A stretch of 64,000 nucleotides of DNA from Sphingobium sp. CAP-1 (GCF_009720145.1 NZ_CP046253.1:1-64000), one strand, 5' to 3'; shown: positions 40,643 to 50,898, counted from the stretch's first letter. Program-made: numbers and translations. Notes: a model not told the origin generated them from the letters alone.

Positions 40643-42697
40643 TTATTTGCCTGCAACCAGTCGCATCGCCGCACCGCCGCCGGGCGCCAGCCACAGGTCA
40701 TAGCGATCGCCCTTGCGGACTGTGCGTGTTTCATAGGCGATCCTGTGACGGGCATCGGTCAGATAGGTCGCGCCTTCGCCATCCTTGTAGATGGTGGCGG
40801 TATAGCTCTTGCCCGGCTCCAGATAGTCGAAGTTCAGCGTCACTGTCCGCGCGGTCGCGTCATTGACGCCGCCGACATACCAATTCTCGCTGTTGCGGTC
40901 CTTGCGCGCGAAGATCGCATAGTCGCCGACCTCGCCCGCGATCAGATGGCTTTCGTTCCAGTCGGCCGGCACCTTGGAAATGAAGTCCAGCTCCTTGGGA
41001 TATTTGGCGAGATTTTCGACGAAATCCGCCGCCATCTGGATCGGCGAATAGAGAGCGAGATAGAGGCCGAGCTGCTTGGCCAGCGTGGAAGCCAGCGGCA
41101 CATGCTCCGCGCCTTCCAGGCTCAGGACGCCGGGCGTGAAATCCATCGGGCCGGACAGCATCCGGGTGTAGACCAGTGTTGGTTCATGGTCCGGTCCGTT
41201 GGCGAAGCTGCCCCAGGCATTATATTCCATACCGCGCGCGCCTTCGCGCCCGACCCAGTTGGGGTAGGTGCGGCGCAGGCCGGTATCCTTGATCGGTTCA
41301 TGGGCATTGACCGCGACATGATATTTGGCGGCCGTCTCCACGACGCGCAAATGATGCTGTGCCATGCGCTGGCCGTCATGATATTCCATGCGGGTGGTTC
41401 CCGGCGTGTCGCCCGGCGCGATGATCCCGCCCATATCGGCGACATAGCCGGTCTTGACGACATCGACGCCAAGCCCCCCATAAAGCTTCATCGCGTCGTC
41501 CAGTTGCGCCTCATAATTGGCGATATTGCCGCCGGTCTCATGATGACCGATCAGGTGGACGCCCTTTTTCTTCCCATAGGCGGCAAGGCCCGGCAGGTCG
41601 AAATCCGGCGTCGACTGGGTGTAGCTGAACGCGTCGCCATGGCCGAACCAGTCGCCATTCCAACCCTTGTCCCAGCCTTCGACCAGCACGCCACGGAAGC
41701 CATGTTTGGCCGCGAAATCGATATATTGCTTGGTGCGGGCGGTGGTGGCGCCATGTTTCGGCCCTTCGGCCCAGCTCCAGTCGCCCCGGATCATGCCCCA
41801 CCAGATGCCGATATATTTGGCGGGCTGGAACCAGCTTACGTCGCCCAGCTTGTTGGGTTCGTTAAGGTTCAGCTCCAGATCATTCTCGACCAGGCCCGCC
41901 GCACTGTCGGCGATGCGGATGGAGCGCCAGGGCGTGTTGAACGGCAGGTCGCGGATCACCCGTGCGCCCTGCGACGAAGGGGAAAGGGTGGTGCGGAAGG
42001 TCTGGCCCGATGCGCGCTTCAGCCAATAGGCCGCATAATCGACCAGCGCGGCTTCATGGAAGCTCAGATGCGTGCCATCGTCCAGCCGCATGGTGATGGG
42101 GGTATGGGCAGTCGACACGGCGTCGATCGGCGTCTTTTGGTAGACCTGTTCGTATCGGTTCCATTCTCCGCCCGGAATCCACCAGGCCGTCCCCTTGGGT
42201 GCGATGTCGAACTCGGTCGTCTCGTCGGCGATCTTCATCGTCTTGAGGCCCGGCTGTTCGGGCAGTTCGTAACGGAAGCCGACGCCGTCATCGAACAGGC
42301 GAAAATGCACGTTCATCAGCCGTGCGCCCTGCACGTCGGACTGGCGGAAGCGGACCGTCACTTCCTTATAGCGGTCGGTGACAAAGCGGCGTTCGCCCCA
42401 GGGCTGTTCCCAGCGGTCATTGCCCTCGTCCTTGTCCGATCCGGCGATCGAAAAGCCGCGCACCATGTTGAGGCCGTCGGTCAGGATGAAGCCCAGCTTG
42501 GACGGCGCGATCAGCAGCTTGCCCTTGCGCGATAGCGACCAGGTAGGGCGGCTGTCATTGTCGGTCGAAACTGTCAGGATGATCGATCCGTCGGGCGAAG
42601 CGGCGGTGACGGATGGTCTGGCTTCCTGCGCGAAGGCGGGCGTCATCAGGGCGAACGGCAGGGTCAGCGCGCAGGCGCGCAGCTTATGGTTCAGCAT
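40643..42697 (-). CDS. GH97 family alpha-glucosidase/glycosidase (SusB-like)
   Basis: This 684-residue protein has a signal peptide (ACALTLPFALMTPAFAQEA), so it is periplasmic. It has an N-terminal beta-sandwich, then a TIM barrel with VLVEGWDKGWNGDW, VDVVKTGYVADMGG and HHETGGNIANYE, as in GH97 enzymes where Glu residues coordinate Ca2+ and act as acid. The C-terminal beta domain contains ENWYVGGVNDATAR. ATG 42697 has an AAGGAG site. It lies at the distal end of the operon with two GH13 enzymes and a TonB receptor. It is likely to release glucose from maltodextrins. Confidence 0.92.
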   Translation of the reverse strand: MLNHKLRACALTLPFALMTPAFAQEARPSVTAASPDGSIILTVSTDNDSRPTWSLSRKGKLLIAPSKLGFILTDGLNMVRGFSIAGSDKDEGNDRWEQPWGERRFVTDRYKEVTVRFRQSDVQGARLMNVHFRLFDDGVGFRYELPEQPGLKTMKIADETTEFDIAPKGTAWWIPGGEWNRYEQVYQKTPIDAVSTAHTPITMRLDDGTHLSFHEAALVDYAAYWLKRASGQTFRTTLSPSSQGARVIRDLPFNTPWRSIRIADSAAGLVENDLELNLNEPNKLGDVSWFQPAKYIGIWWGMIRGDWSWAEGPKHGATTARTKQYIDFAAKHGFRGVLVEGWDKGWNGDWFGHGDAFSYTQSTPDFDLPGLAAYGKKKGVHLIGHHETGGNIANYEAQLDDAMKLYGGLGVDVVKTGYVADMGGIIAPGDTPGTTRMEYHDGQRMAQHHLRVVETAAKYHVAVNAHEPIKDTGLRRTYPNWVGREGARGMEYNAWGSFANGPDHEPTLVYTRMLSGPMDFTPGVLSLEGAEHVPLASTLAKQLGLYLALYSPIQMAADFVENLAKYPKELDFISKVPADWNESHLIAGEVGDYAIFARKDRNSENWYVGGVNDATARTVTLNFDYLEPGKSYTATIYKDGEGATYLTDARHRIAYETRTVRKGDRYDLWLAPGGGAAMRLVAGK

Positions 42698-42708
42698 CGG
42701 GCTTCTCC

Positions 42709-44316
42709 TTATTCTTCGATCATCAGCGCGCCGAAGGGCGGCAGGGCGCCGGGTGCCGCGCCATTGACAGCGGCCAGCACCCGATTGGTGGCGGAAACAT
42801 CTTGTGGCCACGCGGCCATTTGATCCGACAGGTTGAACAGGCACAGCAGCGACTGGCCATTCGCCTTGCGTCGGAAGAGGAGCCGCTGTTCGTCCGCGAT
42901 CAGCATTTCCAGACTGCCATGGCGCAGCGCCGGATTGGCCTTGCGCAGCGCCAGCATCGCGCGGGTGTGATGGAGCAGGGACTCTGCGTCCGCCTCCTGC
43001 GCATTGACCGCGCGCGGCACGTTTTCGTCACCGAGCGGCAGCCAGGGTTCGACGCTGGAAAAGCCCGCCTGCGCCGCGTCCACCTCCCATGGTAGGGGCG
43101 TGCGCGCGCCGTCGCGCGACAGGGTCAGCGGCCAGTTGGCGATCGCTTCGGGATCTTGCAGCCGTTCAAAGGGAATGTCGACCTGGGTGATGCCCAGTTC
43201 CTCGCCCTGATAGAGGATGGCGTTACCGCGCAATGCGACCAGCAGCATCGCTTTCAGCCGTCCGAAGGCAGGGCGATCCCCGGCCTTGCACCAGCGCGAC
43301 AGGGCGCGGGGGGCGTCGTGATTCTCGAACGCCCAGCTTGGCCAGCCAAGCCCCGGCTCATCCGGCCAGCGCTCGACCGTCTCCGCCACCAGCGCGGGCG
43401 TCAGCTTGTCGGCATAAAGGAAGTTGAAGCCATAGGCGCTGTTGAGATGGCTCTCGCCCGCCGTATAGGCTTTCATCTCTGTTTCGGACAGGTCGCCGCC
43501 GACCTCCGCGACGGTGAAGATCGTGCCATATTCATCGCACAGCGTGCGGATGCGCTTGATGAAATCGACCACGCCGGGGTGCGACTGGCTATATGTCTTG
43601 ATCTGATAGTCGAAGGATCTGGTGCGGGGCTTGCCGGTGTCGGGTGCCGGCGGATTGTTGCGCAATTGCGGATCGTGCATCGAATGGTTGAGTGCATCGA
43701 GGCGGAAGCCGTCCACGCCCCGGTCGAGCCAGAAGCGCATCGCGTCCAGCAACGCATCCTGCACGGCAGGGTTGTGGAGGTTGAGCTGCGGCTGGCTGCT
43801 CAGAAACTGGTGCATATAATATTGGCCGCGGCGCGCATCCCAGGTCCAGGCCGGGCCACCGAACACCGACTGCCAGTTGTTGGGCGGCGTGCCGTCCGCT
43901 TTGGGATCGACCCAGACGAACCAGTCGGCCTTGTCGCTTGTCCGGCTGGCGCGGCTCTGCGCGAACCAGTCGTGCAGATCGGACGTGTGGGCATAAACCT
44001 GATCGATCGTGACCTTGAGGCCCAGAACATGCGCGCGGGCGACCAATGCATCGAAATCCGTCAGCGAGCCAAAGATCGGATCGACGTTGCAATAGTCGGC
44101 GATATCATAACCGAAATCGCGCATGGGCGATGTGAAGAAAGGCGAAATCCAGATCGCATCCGCGCCCAACCGGGCAATATATTCCAGCCGTGCGGTGATG
44201 CCATTCAGATCGCCGATGCCATCATGATTGCTGTCGTTGAAGCTGCGCGGATAGATTTGATAGATCACGGCCCCCTTCCACCAGGGCTGATCGGTCGATG
44301 TCGTCGCAAGCGTCAT
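42709..44316 (-). CDS. GH13 alpha-glucosidase
   Basis: This 535-residue GH13 enzyme lacks a signal peptide. GAVIYQIYPRSFNDSNHDGIGDLNG starts the TIM barrel (about residues 14-40; described in part). The catalytic Asp nucleophile is near residue 207 in GFRLDALNH, the acid Glu near 271 in TVAEVGG, and the transition-state Asp near 334 in FENHDAPR. The length and QIYPRSF start fit GH13_23-type alpha-glucosidases. It lies 16 bp downstream of the alpha-amylase gene and 11 bp before the GH97 gene, indicating one operon. It would hydrolyse maltose or short malto-oligosaccharides in the cytoplasm. Confidence 0.92.
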   Translation of the reverse strand: MTLATTSTDQPWWKGAVIYQIYPRSFNDSNHDGIGDLNGITARLEYIARLGADAIWISPFFTSPMRDFGYDIADYCNVDPIFGSLTDFDALVARAHVLGLKVTIDQVYAHTSDLHDWFAQSRASRTSDKADWFVWVDPKADGTPPNNWQSVFGGPAWTWDARRGQYYMHQFLSSQPQLNLHNPAVQDALLDAMRFWLDRGVDGFRLDALNHSMHDPQLRNNPPAPDTGKPRTRSFDYQIKTYSQSHPGVVDFIKRIRTLCDEYGTIFTVAEVGGDLSETEMKAYTAGESHLNSAYGFNFLYADKLTPALVAETVERWPDEPGLGWPSWAFENHDAPRALSRWCKAGDRPAFGRLKAMLLVALRGNAILYQGEELGITQVDIPFERLQDPEAIANWPLTLSRDGARTPLPWEVDAAQAGFSSVEPWLPLGDENVPRAVNAQEADAESLLHHTRAMLALRKANPALRHGSLEMLIADEQRLLFRRKANGQSLLCLFNLSDQMAAWPQDVSATNRVLAAVNGAAPGALPPFGALMIEE

Positions 44317-44332
44317 GATTGGCGTTCCGGCG

Positions 44333-46162
44333 TTAGGGGTGGGCGGCGCAGACGGCATAGCCGAAGGCGGGGAGGGAGAGGGCAAGGCTGCCCGGCGCTT
44401 GGGGAGCGGCCGGGCAGGCGCCGGCCAGCGACGTGAAGCCGCCACTGGCCGGATCGACCGCGATCTTGCCCGACAGCGGAGCGGCCGATGTGTTGAAGGC
44501 GACCAGCACTTCACGGCCGGTAGCGGGATCGATGCGGGACACCGCGAACAGACCGGGCTTGTCCGAACTGGCGCGTAGCAATGTTGCGCCGCGCGACAAG
44601 GCGGGCGTATCGCGACGGATTTTCGCCAGCTTCGCTATCTCGCGGTAGAGCGGATGGTCGGTACGGAAATTATCCGTCGCTGTGGTCGCACTCGTGCCGA
44701 CAAGCCGGTCGGCATTATAGTCCACCACCCTGGATGCGAACATGTCCTGTCGCGCCTGCTGGTCGTTGCCGGTGCCGGCAAAGCCCTGTTCGTCGCCATA
44801 ATAGACGGTGGGCACGCCGCGCAGCGTCAGTAGCATCGCATGGCCCAATATATCGCGGGCCAGTTCCTCCTGCGCGCTCATGTCCGGCTTTGCCTGCCGC
44901 AGGAACCATGCGAAGCGGCCAGCATCATGATTGCCCAGGAAAGTCGGCAATTGCAGCGCCGCCGCCTTGCCCCCTTCATAGAGGGCGTCATCCTCGACAA
45001 GACGCGCAAGCGTCTCGGTGCCGGTCTTGCCGCTGGCCGCATCGACGGCGGCGCGCATGAAGGCGAAGTCCAGCACGGCAGGGAAAGCCGCGTTGCGCGT
45101 CCAGCTTGCCAGTAGCGCCGGGTCATAGTCGCCGGTCGCGACCTCACCGAAGATATGGAAATTGGGGATACCCTTCGCCGCCGCATGGGCGCGGATGGCG
45201 GGGATGAAGGTGCGCCAGAATTCGGCATTCACATGGCGGGCGGTGTCGATACGATAGCCGTCGATGCCGAAACGGTCGATCCAGCCCTTGTAGATATCGA
45301 TGAAGCCGGCGACCACGCGCGGATCTTCGGTGGCGAGATCATCCAGGCCGACGAAATCGCCATATTGCGAACTTTCCCCTTTCCAGTCGGTATCGCCGCG
45401 ATTGTGATAATAGATGGGGTCGTTGAGCCAGGCGGGTACTTTCACCGTCTCTTCGCCTCTTGGCACGACGGGCGTGTAGGCGAAGGACGGATCGGTCAGC
45501 TTCGCCCAGTTGGCCGCGCCACCGTCGCGATCACCGGCGAATCCGGCGTTGATTGATTGACCCGAAGGGCCGCCCCGGCGCGACCAGGGATAGTCGGCCT
45601 TGCTGCGATAGGGCGCTGCACTGGTCGGGCTTTCCTTATACTGGATCACATCGGCCGTATGGTTGGCGATGATGTCCATATAGACTTTCATGCCACGGGC
45701 ATGGGCGGCGTCGACCAGCGCCCTGAAATCGGCATTGGTGCCGAAATGGGGGTCGACCGTGGTGAAGTCCGTCACCCAATAGCCGTGATAGCCTGCGCTT
45801 TCCTGCCCACTGGCGCCCTGGACCGGTTTGTTCCTGAAGATTGGGGCCAGCCAGATGGCGGACGCGCCCAGCCCCTGAATATAGTCGAGCTTTGCGGTCA
45901 GCCCCCTGATGTCGCCACCATGGTAGAAGGCGCGCGAAGCCGGGTCATAGCCGGTCTGGAGCGGGCCGCCCTTCAGGCCGCCATGGTCGTTCTTCGGGTC
46001 GCCATTGGCGAAGCGATCGGGCAGGACGAAATAGACGATTTCCTGTTCCGGGGTGCGCGCACGTAGATCGGAGAGCGTATCCGCCTGCGCGCCGGTTGCG
46101 CCGATCAGGACCGCAGCCATCCCGGCGGCCGTCACGAGCAATTTCGTGGCCGTTCGTCCCAT
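44333..46162 (-). CDS. GH13 alpha-amylase-family enzyme, exported
   Basis: This 609-residue protein has a signal peptide (LLVTAAGMAAVLIGATGAQA). The GH13 barrel includes IVYFVLPDRFANGDPKND, MDIIANHTADV, GIDGYRIDTARHVN with the catalytic Asp, HIFGEVATGD with the Glu, and FLGNHDAGR with the last Asp. A C-terminal beta domain ends with YAVCAAHP. It acts outside the cytoplasm, probably on starch or dextrins before uptake or periplasmic trimming. It follows the TonB receptor by 66 bp in the same operon. Confidence 0.92.
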   Translation of the reverse strand: MGRTATKLLVTAAGMAAVLIGATGAQADTLSDLRARTPEQEIVYFVLPDRFANGDPKNDHGGLKGGPLQTGYDPASRAFYHGGDIRGLTAKLDYIQGLGASAIWLAPIFRNKPVQGASGQESAGYHGYWVTDFTTVDPHFGTNADFRALVDAAHARGMKVYMDIIANHTADVIQYKESPTSAAPYRSKADYPWSRRGGPSGQSINAGFAGDRDGGAANWAKLTDPSFAYTPVVPRGEETVKVPAWLNDPIYYHNRGDTDWKGESSQYGDFVGLDDLATEDPRVVAGFIDIYKGWIDRFGIDGYRIDTARHVNAEFWRTFIPAIRAHAAAKGIPNFHIFGEVATGDYDPALLASWTRNAAFPAVLDFAFMRAAVDAASGKTGTETLARLVEDDALYEGGKAAALQLPTFLGNHDAGRFAWFLRQAKPDMSAQEELARDILGHAMLLTLRGVPTVYYGDEQGFAGTGNDQQARQDMFASRVVDYNADRLVGTSATTATDNFRTDHPLYREIAKLAKIRRDTPALSRGATLLRASSDKPGLFAVSRIDPATGREVLVAFNTSAAPLSGKIAVDPASGGFTSLAGACPAAPQAPGSLALSLPAFGYAVCAAHP

Positions 46163-46228
46163 TTGGGCACCCCTTTGCTTGAACCCGAAGGCCCGGCGAC
46201 GATTACAGCCGCCGGGTCACTCTACACA

Positions 46229-48934
46229 TCAGAAGCGGTAGTTGAAGCCCGCCATGAAGCGGCGGCCATAGGTCTGGTAGTTGCGGATCTGGATCGACGC
46301 ACCGGTATCCACCGACACGAACGGTTCGTCGGTCAGATTCTGGCCTTGCAGGAACAGCGACAACCCTTCCAGCGCGCTGCCCTTCTGGAAATCATAGCCG
46401 ACCTGTCCGTCGACGATGGTTTCCGAAAGCGCCCGGCGCAGTTCGCGCTCACCGCCAAAGCCCACGAACTGGCCGACGAAGGAGGAGCGATAGCGGACCG
46501 AACCACGGGCGGAGAAGCCCCACTTCTCGAAGAACAGCGTGCCGTTCGCGACCCAGCGCGAATAATCGGGCAGATCTTCGGACGATGCGCCGACGCCCGG
46601 CTTGATGCTGGTCTTGGTATAGCCAAGGCCGCCCGTCAGGCCGAAACCGTCCAGCGCTGGCGTCACCACTTCGAACGGCACGGTGCCGGCCAGTTCAAAG
46701 CCATAGAGCTTGCCGCCCTTGCCATTGACCGGGCGGGTCAGCGTGCCTTCGGGATCGGTGACGCCCGGCGGCAGGGTGATGGGCAGGCCGGTATAGTCGA
46801 ACGCGGCCGTCTCCCGATAGACATAGCTTTGCAGCTTCTTGGCGAACAACTGGACGCCCAGATACCCCTTGGTGCCGAAATATTTCTCGAAGTTGAGGTC
46901 CGCGGCCCAGGCGCGATAGGGGCGCAGAGTGGGGTTGCCGCCGGTACCGGTGATGACGCCGCTGGACGTGTTATAGCCATAGTCCAGGCTGACCTTCATA
47001 TCCTCGAAGCGCGGGCGCTGGATCTCGCGCGCGGCCGACAGGCGGATCACGAAGTCGCTCGGCATCCGCAGCGACAGGTTCATGCTGGGCAATATGTCCC
47101 AATAATTGTCGCCACGCGTGGTCGGCACCAGGTCCGCCGCCGCCAGGTTGACGAAGCCGCGCGACTTCTGCTCGGTATTCTGGGCCAGAACGCCGATATT
47201 GCCGGTCAGCTCGGACGAACCGACCGTCTGATTGATGTTCGCCATCAGATAGGCGGACATGACCCGCTCCGTCACGGCATAGGCCTTGGCCGGCACATCC
47301 TTGCTGGGGTTGAGAATCTTCTGGTAGACGCCGTCCTCCAGCAGCTTGAACGGATCATAGCTCAGCACCGGACCAAGGCCGATGAAGCTGAGGTCCGTGG
47401 CGGCCAGCCGATATTGGGCGGGCAGCACCAGCGAGGTCGCGCCATTGGCCAGGTTCAGCACATATTCTTCCGGCGTCTTTGCCTTGGTGCGGTCGGTATA
47501 GCCCAGCCCCACCGTGACCTTCGACAGGAAGCTGCCCTCCATCTCCTTGCCGAACTCGATCTGATAGCTCTTGATCTCGTCGTCGATGATGCGGTTGTTG
47601 TAATAGCCTTCCTGATGGCCGAGCGGCGCACCACCGCCCCAGCCGAGCGGATCGGTTAATACCATCAGGTCGGGGTTCGAATAATCCAGCAGATGGCTGG
47701 TGAAATGCGTGCCCTTGCGATCACTCACGAAATCCAGGGTGTCGGTGGCGCCATTGCCAGCGCCCGGCCCGGTACCGGCGTTGGATTCCAGTGACAATTC
47801 GCTGCGGTCAGTGCGCGAATAGCCAAAGTCGAAGCTGGCCGACCAGCCATCGTCGCCGGTATATTTGGCATTGAAGCCGCCCGAAAAGATGGTCGACTTG
47901 CGTTCATAGCCATGGTTGTTCACCACCGCTTCGACATTGGTGAAGGTGCCGCTGTTGATGAAATTGCCGTCGGTCGTCTCGCTGCCAACGACTGGTGTGG
48001 CGGCGCTCCAGAACAGCGGTACTTCGACGCCGCGCTTGATCTGCTTGTCCTTGAAGTCGCCATAGAAGCCGTCGAAGGTCAGCAGCAGCGTGTCGGTCGC
48101 CTGCATCTGCACGCTGCCCTGAACGCCCAGGCGCTTCAACTGTGTCGACACGCCGAAGGGTTTCACCCCGCCGATCACCTTGCGGCCATCGCCCGTGTCG
48201 GCATAGCCCCAGGCTTCGAACTCCTTCGACTGATAGGGTTCGTCGCTATAGGCGACCGACAGGGCGACGCCGATCCGGTCGCCCGCGAACTGATCGACAT
48301 AGGTACCGGTCAGGCGATAGCCCTTGTCCTTGCTGTCGGCATTGACCTTGCCAAGGTCCGCATAGACGCCGCGGGCGCCCACGGCGATCATCTGCTTGCC
48401 ATAGTCTAGCGGGCGAATGGTGCGGATGTCGACGGTGCCGACCAGCCCCTGATGGATCAGGTTCGCCTGCGGCGTCTTGTAGACATCGACACGGCTGACG
48501 ACTTCCGCCGGATATTGGTCGAATTCGACATTGCGCTGTTCGCCGGTCGACGTTTGCGGACGGCCATTGAGCGTGGTGGAGGACAGGTCGGCGCTGGCGC
48601 CACGGATCGCGATCGAATTGGCGCGGCCGAACAGACGCTGCGATGTCAGGCCCGGCAGGCGGGCGATGGATTCGCCGATCGACGCATCGGGCAGCTTGCC
48701 GATATCTTCGGCCGACACCGATTCCACGATCGTCTGGGCGTTCTTCTTGACATTGACGGCGCTTTGCAGCGCGGCGCGGAAGCCGGTGACGATGATCGTG
48801 CTGGCGGAATCATCCTGGGGAGCGGCGTCGGCTTGCGGCGCTTCCTGCGCCAATGCCGATGTCGCGCCGCCTGCCATGACGATGGCAAGGATCGAAGCGC
48901 CCAGCATATGGGCGCGGTTGAACTGAGTGGCCAC
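46229..48934 (-). CDS. TonB-dependent receptor of the maltodextrin locus
   Basis: This 901-residue receptor is read from GTG 48934 with an AGAGGA site about six bases upstream; other in-frame starts lie further up without a clear site. The signal peptide ends near SALAQEA, then a TonB-box region TIIVTGFRAALQSAVNVKKN (about residue 47), a plug with SVSAEDIGKLPDASIGESIA, and a barrel ending NYRF. The plug wording is that of the carbohydrate-type TonB receptors of Caulobacter and sphingomonads (MalA-like). Operon partners are two GH13 enzymes and GH97, so maltodextrin import is likely. A divergent LacI gene probably controls it. Confidence 0.92.
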   Translation of the reverse strand: MATQFNRAHMLGASILAIVMAGGATSALAQEAPQADAAPQDDSASTIIVTGFRAALQSAVNVKKNAQTIVESVSAEDIGKLPDASIGESIARLPGLTSQRLFGRANSIAIRGASADLSSTTLNGRPQTSTGEQRNVEFDQYPAEVVSRVDVYKTPQANLIHQGLVGTVDIRTIRPLDYGKQMIAVGARGVYADLGKVNADSKDKGYRLTGTYVDQFAGDRIGVALSVAYSDEPYQSKEFEAWGYADTGDGRKVIGGVKPFGVSTQLKRLGVQGSVQMQATDTLLLTFDGFYGDFKDKQIKRGVEVPLFWSAATPVVGSETTDGNFINSGTFTNVEAVVNNHGYERKSTIFSGGFNAKYTGDDGWSASFDFGYSRTDRSELSLESNAGTGPGAGNGATDTLDFVSDRKGTHFTSHLLDYSNPDLMVLTDPLGWGGGAPLGHQEGYYNNRIIDDEIKSYQIEFGKEMEGSFLSKVTVGLGYTDRTKAKTPEEYVLNLANGATSLVLPAQYRLAATDLSFIGLGPVLSYDPFKLLEDGVYQKILNPSKDVPAKAYAVTERVMSAYLMANINQTVGSSELTGNIGVLAQNTEQKSRGFVNLAAADLVPTTRGDNYWDILPSMNLSLRMPSDFVIRLSAAREIQRPRFEDMKVSLDYGYNTSSGVITGTGGNPTLRPYRAWAADLNFEKYFGTKGYLGVQLFAKKLQSYVYRETAAFDYTGLPITLPPGVTDPEGTLTRPVNGKGGKLYGFELAGTVPFEVVTPALDGFGLTGGLGYTKTSIKPGVGASSEDLPDYSRWVANGTLFFEKWGFSARGSVRYRSSFVGQFVGFGGERELRRALSETIVDGQVGYDFQKGSALEGLSLFLQGQNLTDEPFVSVDTGASIQIRNYQTYGRRFMAGFNYRF

Positions 48935-49070
48935 TTTTATCCTCTCCCCTATGGCGCCGACAAACCCCTTTGCCGACCCTGGAACCTTGGTGCCGCGAGT
49001 GTGGCCGTGCAGCGCCACTTCCTCGCGGTGAAGTCATTCTTACGCTCGCGTCAGCGCCTCCGACCATATG

Positions 49071-49090
49071 GCATACGTATACGCATAATA
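49071..49090. promoter_or_regulatory. Palindromic LacI-type operator candidate
   Basis: The segment holds overlapping palindromes ATACGTAT (49074-49081) and CGTATACG (49077-49084). It lies 137-156 bp before the TonB receptor start and 122-141 bp before the LacI start. A central CG within a pseudo-palindrome is typical of LacI-family operators. The rest of this 277-bp gap holds no other feature that I recognise. Confidence 0.4.
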
Positions 49091-49211
49091 TGCGAAGGTC
49101 CGACTGTGGCCGGGACGCAACGCGATCATGCTACGCGAAAGGACGCAATTGCCTTGCTTTTCGCCTCGCCCTACCATGGCTGTGGCGCGGGAAGCGCGCA
49201 GAGGGAGAGAG

Positions 49212-50246
49212 ATGGGACGACAGCCCAGCAGCAAGCCGACCAGCTTCGACATCGCCTATCTGGCGGGTGTGTCGCAGCCCACGGTCAGTCGCGCCCTGCG
49301 CGGATCGCGATCGGTGAGTCTGGCGACCCGCCAGCGGATCGAGGCGATCGCGCGCGACCTCAACTATTCAGTCGACAAAAATGCCTCTTCGCTCCGGTCG
49401 CAACGATCGAACACCATTGCCCTGCTGTTCTTCGAAGATCCGACGCCCGACGAATCCAACATCAATCCCTTTTTTCTTTCGATGCTGGGATCGATCACGC
49501 GTGAATGCGGCGCGCGGGGGTTGGACCTGCTCATTTCCTTCCAGAAGATGGAGGATGACTGGCATGTCCGTTACCAGGACAGCCACCGCGCCGACGGTCT
49601 GATCCTGCTCGGCTATGGCGACTATACGCTGTATGAGCGGCGGCTGACCGATCTGGTCGGCCATGGCACGCATTTCGTGCGCTGGGGATCGGTGGGGGAG
49701 GACACGATCGGCCCGACCGTCGGATCGGACAATGTCGGGGCGGGTCGTCTGGCGGGAGAGCATTTGCTGGAGCTTGGCCGTCGTCGTATCGCCTTTCTGG
49801 GTCATGCCGACGGTCATTATCCCGAATTTGCCGATCGCTATGCCGGCCTATGCCAGGCGATGGCCGGACAGGGCATAGCCCCGGACGCCGCGCTTCAGGT
49901 GGATGCCCTGACGGCTGAGGATGCCGGCTATGCCGCTGCACAGGCGCTGATCGCGCGAGGCAGCCCCTTTGACGCGATCTTCGCTGCCAGCGATCTGATC
50001 GCGATCGGTGCCTTGCGGGCGTTGGCAGAGGCCGGAATGTCCGTGCCGGACGATGTGGCGATCGTTGGCTTCGACGATATTCCTGCCGCCAGTCTGACCA
50101 ATCCTCCCCTCACCACCATCATGCAGGATATGAAGGGGGCAGGGCGGTTGCTGGTCGACACGCTTGTCGCACAGATCGAGGATGATCCGGGGCCGCCCAG
50201 CACATTGCCGGTGCGTCTGGTGGTAAGGCGCAGTAGTGCCCGTTAG
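49212..50246 (+). CDS. LacI-family transcriptional regulator
   Basis: This 344-residue protein starts at ATG 49212 after GAGGGAGAGA. The N-terminal LacI HTH is FDIAYLAGVSQPTVSRALRG (about residues 11-30) with the hinge region near 50. The periplasmic-binding-like effector domain includes ADGLILLGYGDY, GTHFVRWGSVGED and VAIVGFDDIPAASLTNPPLT. It is divergent from the maltodextrin TonB/GH operon, so it is the likely repressor with a maltose-type inducer. Confidence 0.93.
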   Translation: MGRQPSSKPTSFDIAYLAGVSQPTVSRALRGSRSVSLATRQRIEAIARDLNYSVDKNASSLRSQRSNTIALLFFEDPTPDESNINPFFLSMLGSITRECGARGLDLLISFQKMEDDWHVRYQDSHRADGLILLGYGDYTLYERRLTDLVGHGTHFVRWGSVGEDTIGPTVGSDNVGAGRLAGEHLLELGRRRIAFLGHADGHYPEFADRYAGLCQAMAGQGIAPDAALQVDALTAEDAGYAAAQALIARGSPFDAIFAASDLIAIGALRALAEAGMSVPDDVAIVGFDDIPAASLTNPPLTTIMQDMKGAGRLLVDTLVAQIEDDPGPPSTLPVRLVVRRSSAR

Positions 50247-50313
50247 CGGGGCCGGGAAAGCGATCAAAGGAATCGCATGATTTTGCGCGGACGGATATGC
50301 TAGCCATCCGAAG

Positions 50314-50898
50314 ATGAAGGATGCCAGTGCATTGTCCAACGCGCCCGAAGAAGGGTCGAGCCGCCGTCGCCAGATATTGGAGATCGCCGCGCGACTTTTC
50401 GCTCAGAAGGGCTATCGTGGCACATCGATGCGCGACATTGGCGAGCAGGCGGGCGTTTTGGGCGGCTCGCTTTATCACCATATCAAGTCCAAGGATGCCT
50501 TGTTCGTCGAACTGCACGACAGCGCGCTCGATCAGGCGACCGAACGGATCAATGCAGTGGTCCGCGTCCGGGCGGACCCCTGGGAGCGGCTGGCGGCGGC
50601 CTGCGCCACCCTACTGGATATCCAGCTCGCGCCGGATTCGCTTACCACGCCGATGATGAATGATTTTCGCGAAGTGCCGGATCGGGTGCGCGAACAGTTA
50701 ATCCGGCGACGGGATGCGTTTGAGGGGCAGTTCCGAACCTTGGTGGCGGACTTGCCGCTACCGCCTGGCATCGACCGGTCAATATATCGCAACCTGTTGT
50801 TGTCGCAGTTGAACTCGGTGGCTGACTGGTATCGGCCAGGCCGGTTGACCCCTGCGGAAATTGCGCGCCAGATCGTCGCTATCTTTCAACACGGCTGA
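50314..50898 (+). CDS. TetR-family transcriptional regulator
   Basis: This 194-residue protein has a TetR HTH (AARLFAQKGYRGTSMRDIGEQAGVLGGSLYHHIKSKDAL, about residues 25-62) and a helical C-terminal domain (TetR_C-like). It lies 102 bp upstream of an acyl-CoA dehydrogenase/thiolase operon on the same strand, with a palindrome in the gap. It probably senses an acyl-CoA and controls that operon. Confidence 0.88.
   Translation: MKDASALSNAPEEGSSRRRQILEIAARLFAQKGYRGTSMRDIGEQAGVLGGSLYHHIKSKDALFVELHDSALDQATERINAVVRVRADPWERLAAACATLLDIQLAPDSLTTPMMNDFREVPDRVREQLIRRRDAFEGQFRTLVADLPLPPGIDRSIYRNLLLSQLNSVADWYRPGRLTPAEIARQIVAIFQHG

Noticed and set aside
40745..42535. 596-aa open frame on the plus strand
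   Set aside because: Antisense to the GH97 gene; no ribosome site or domain pattern.
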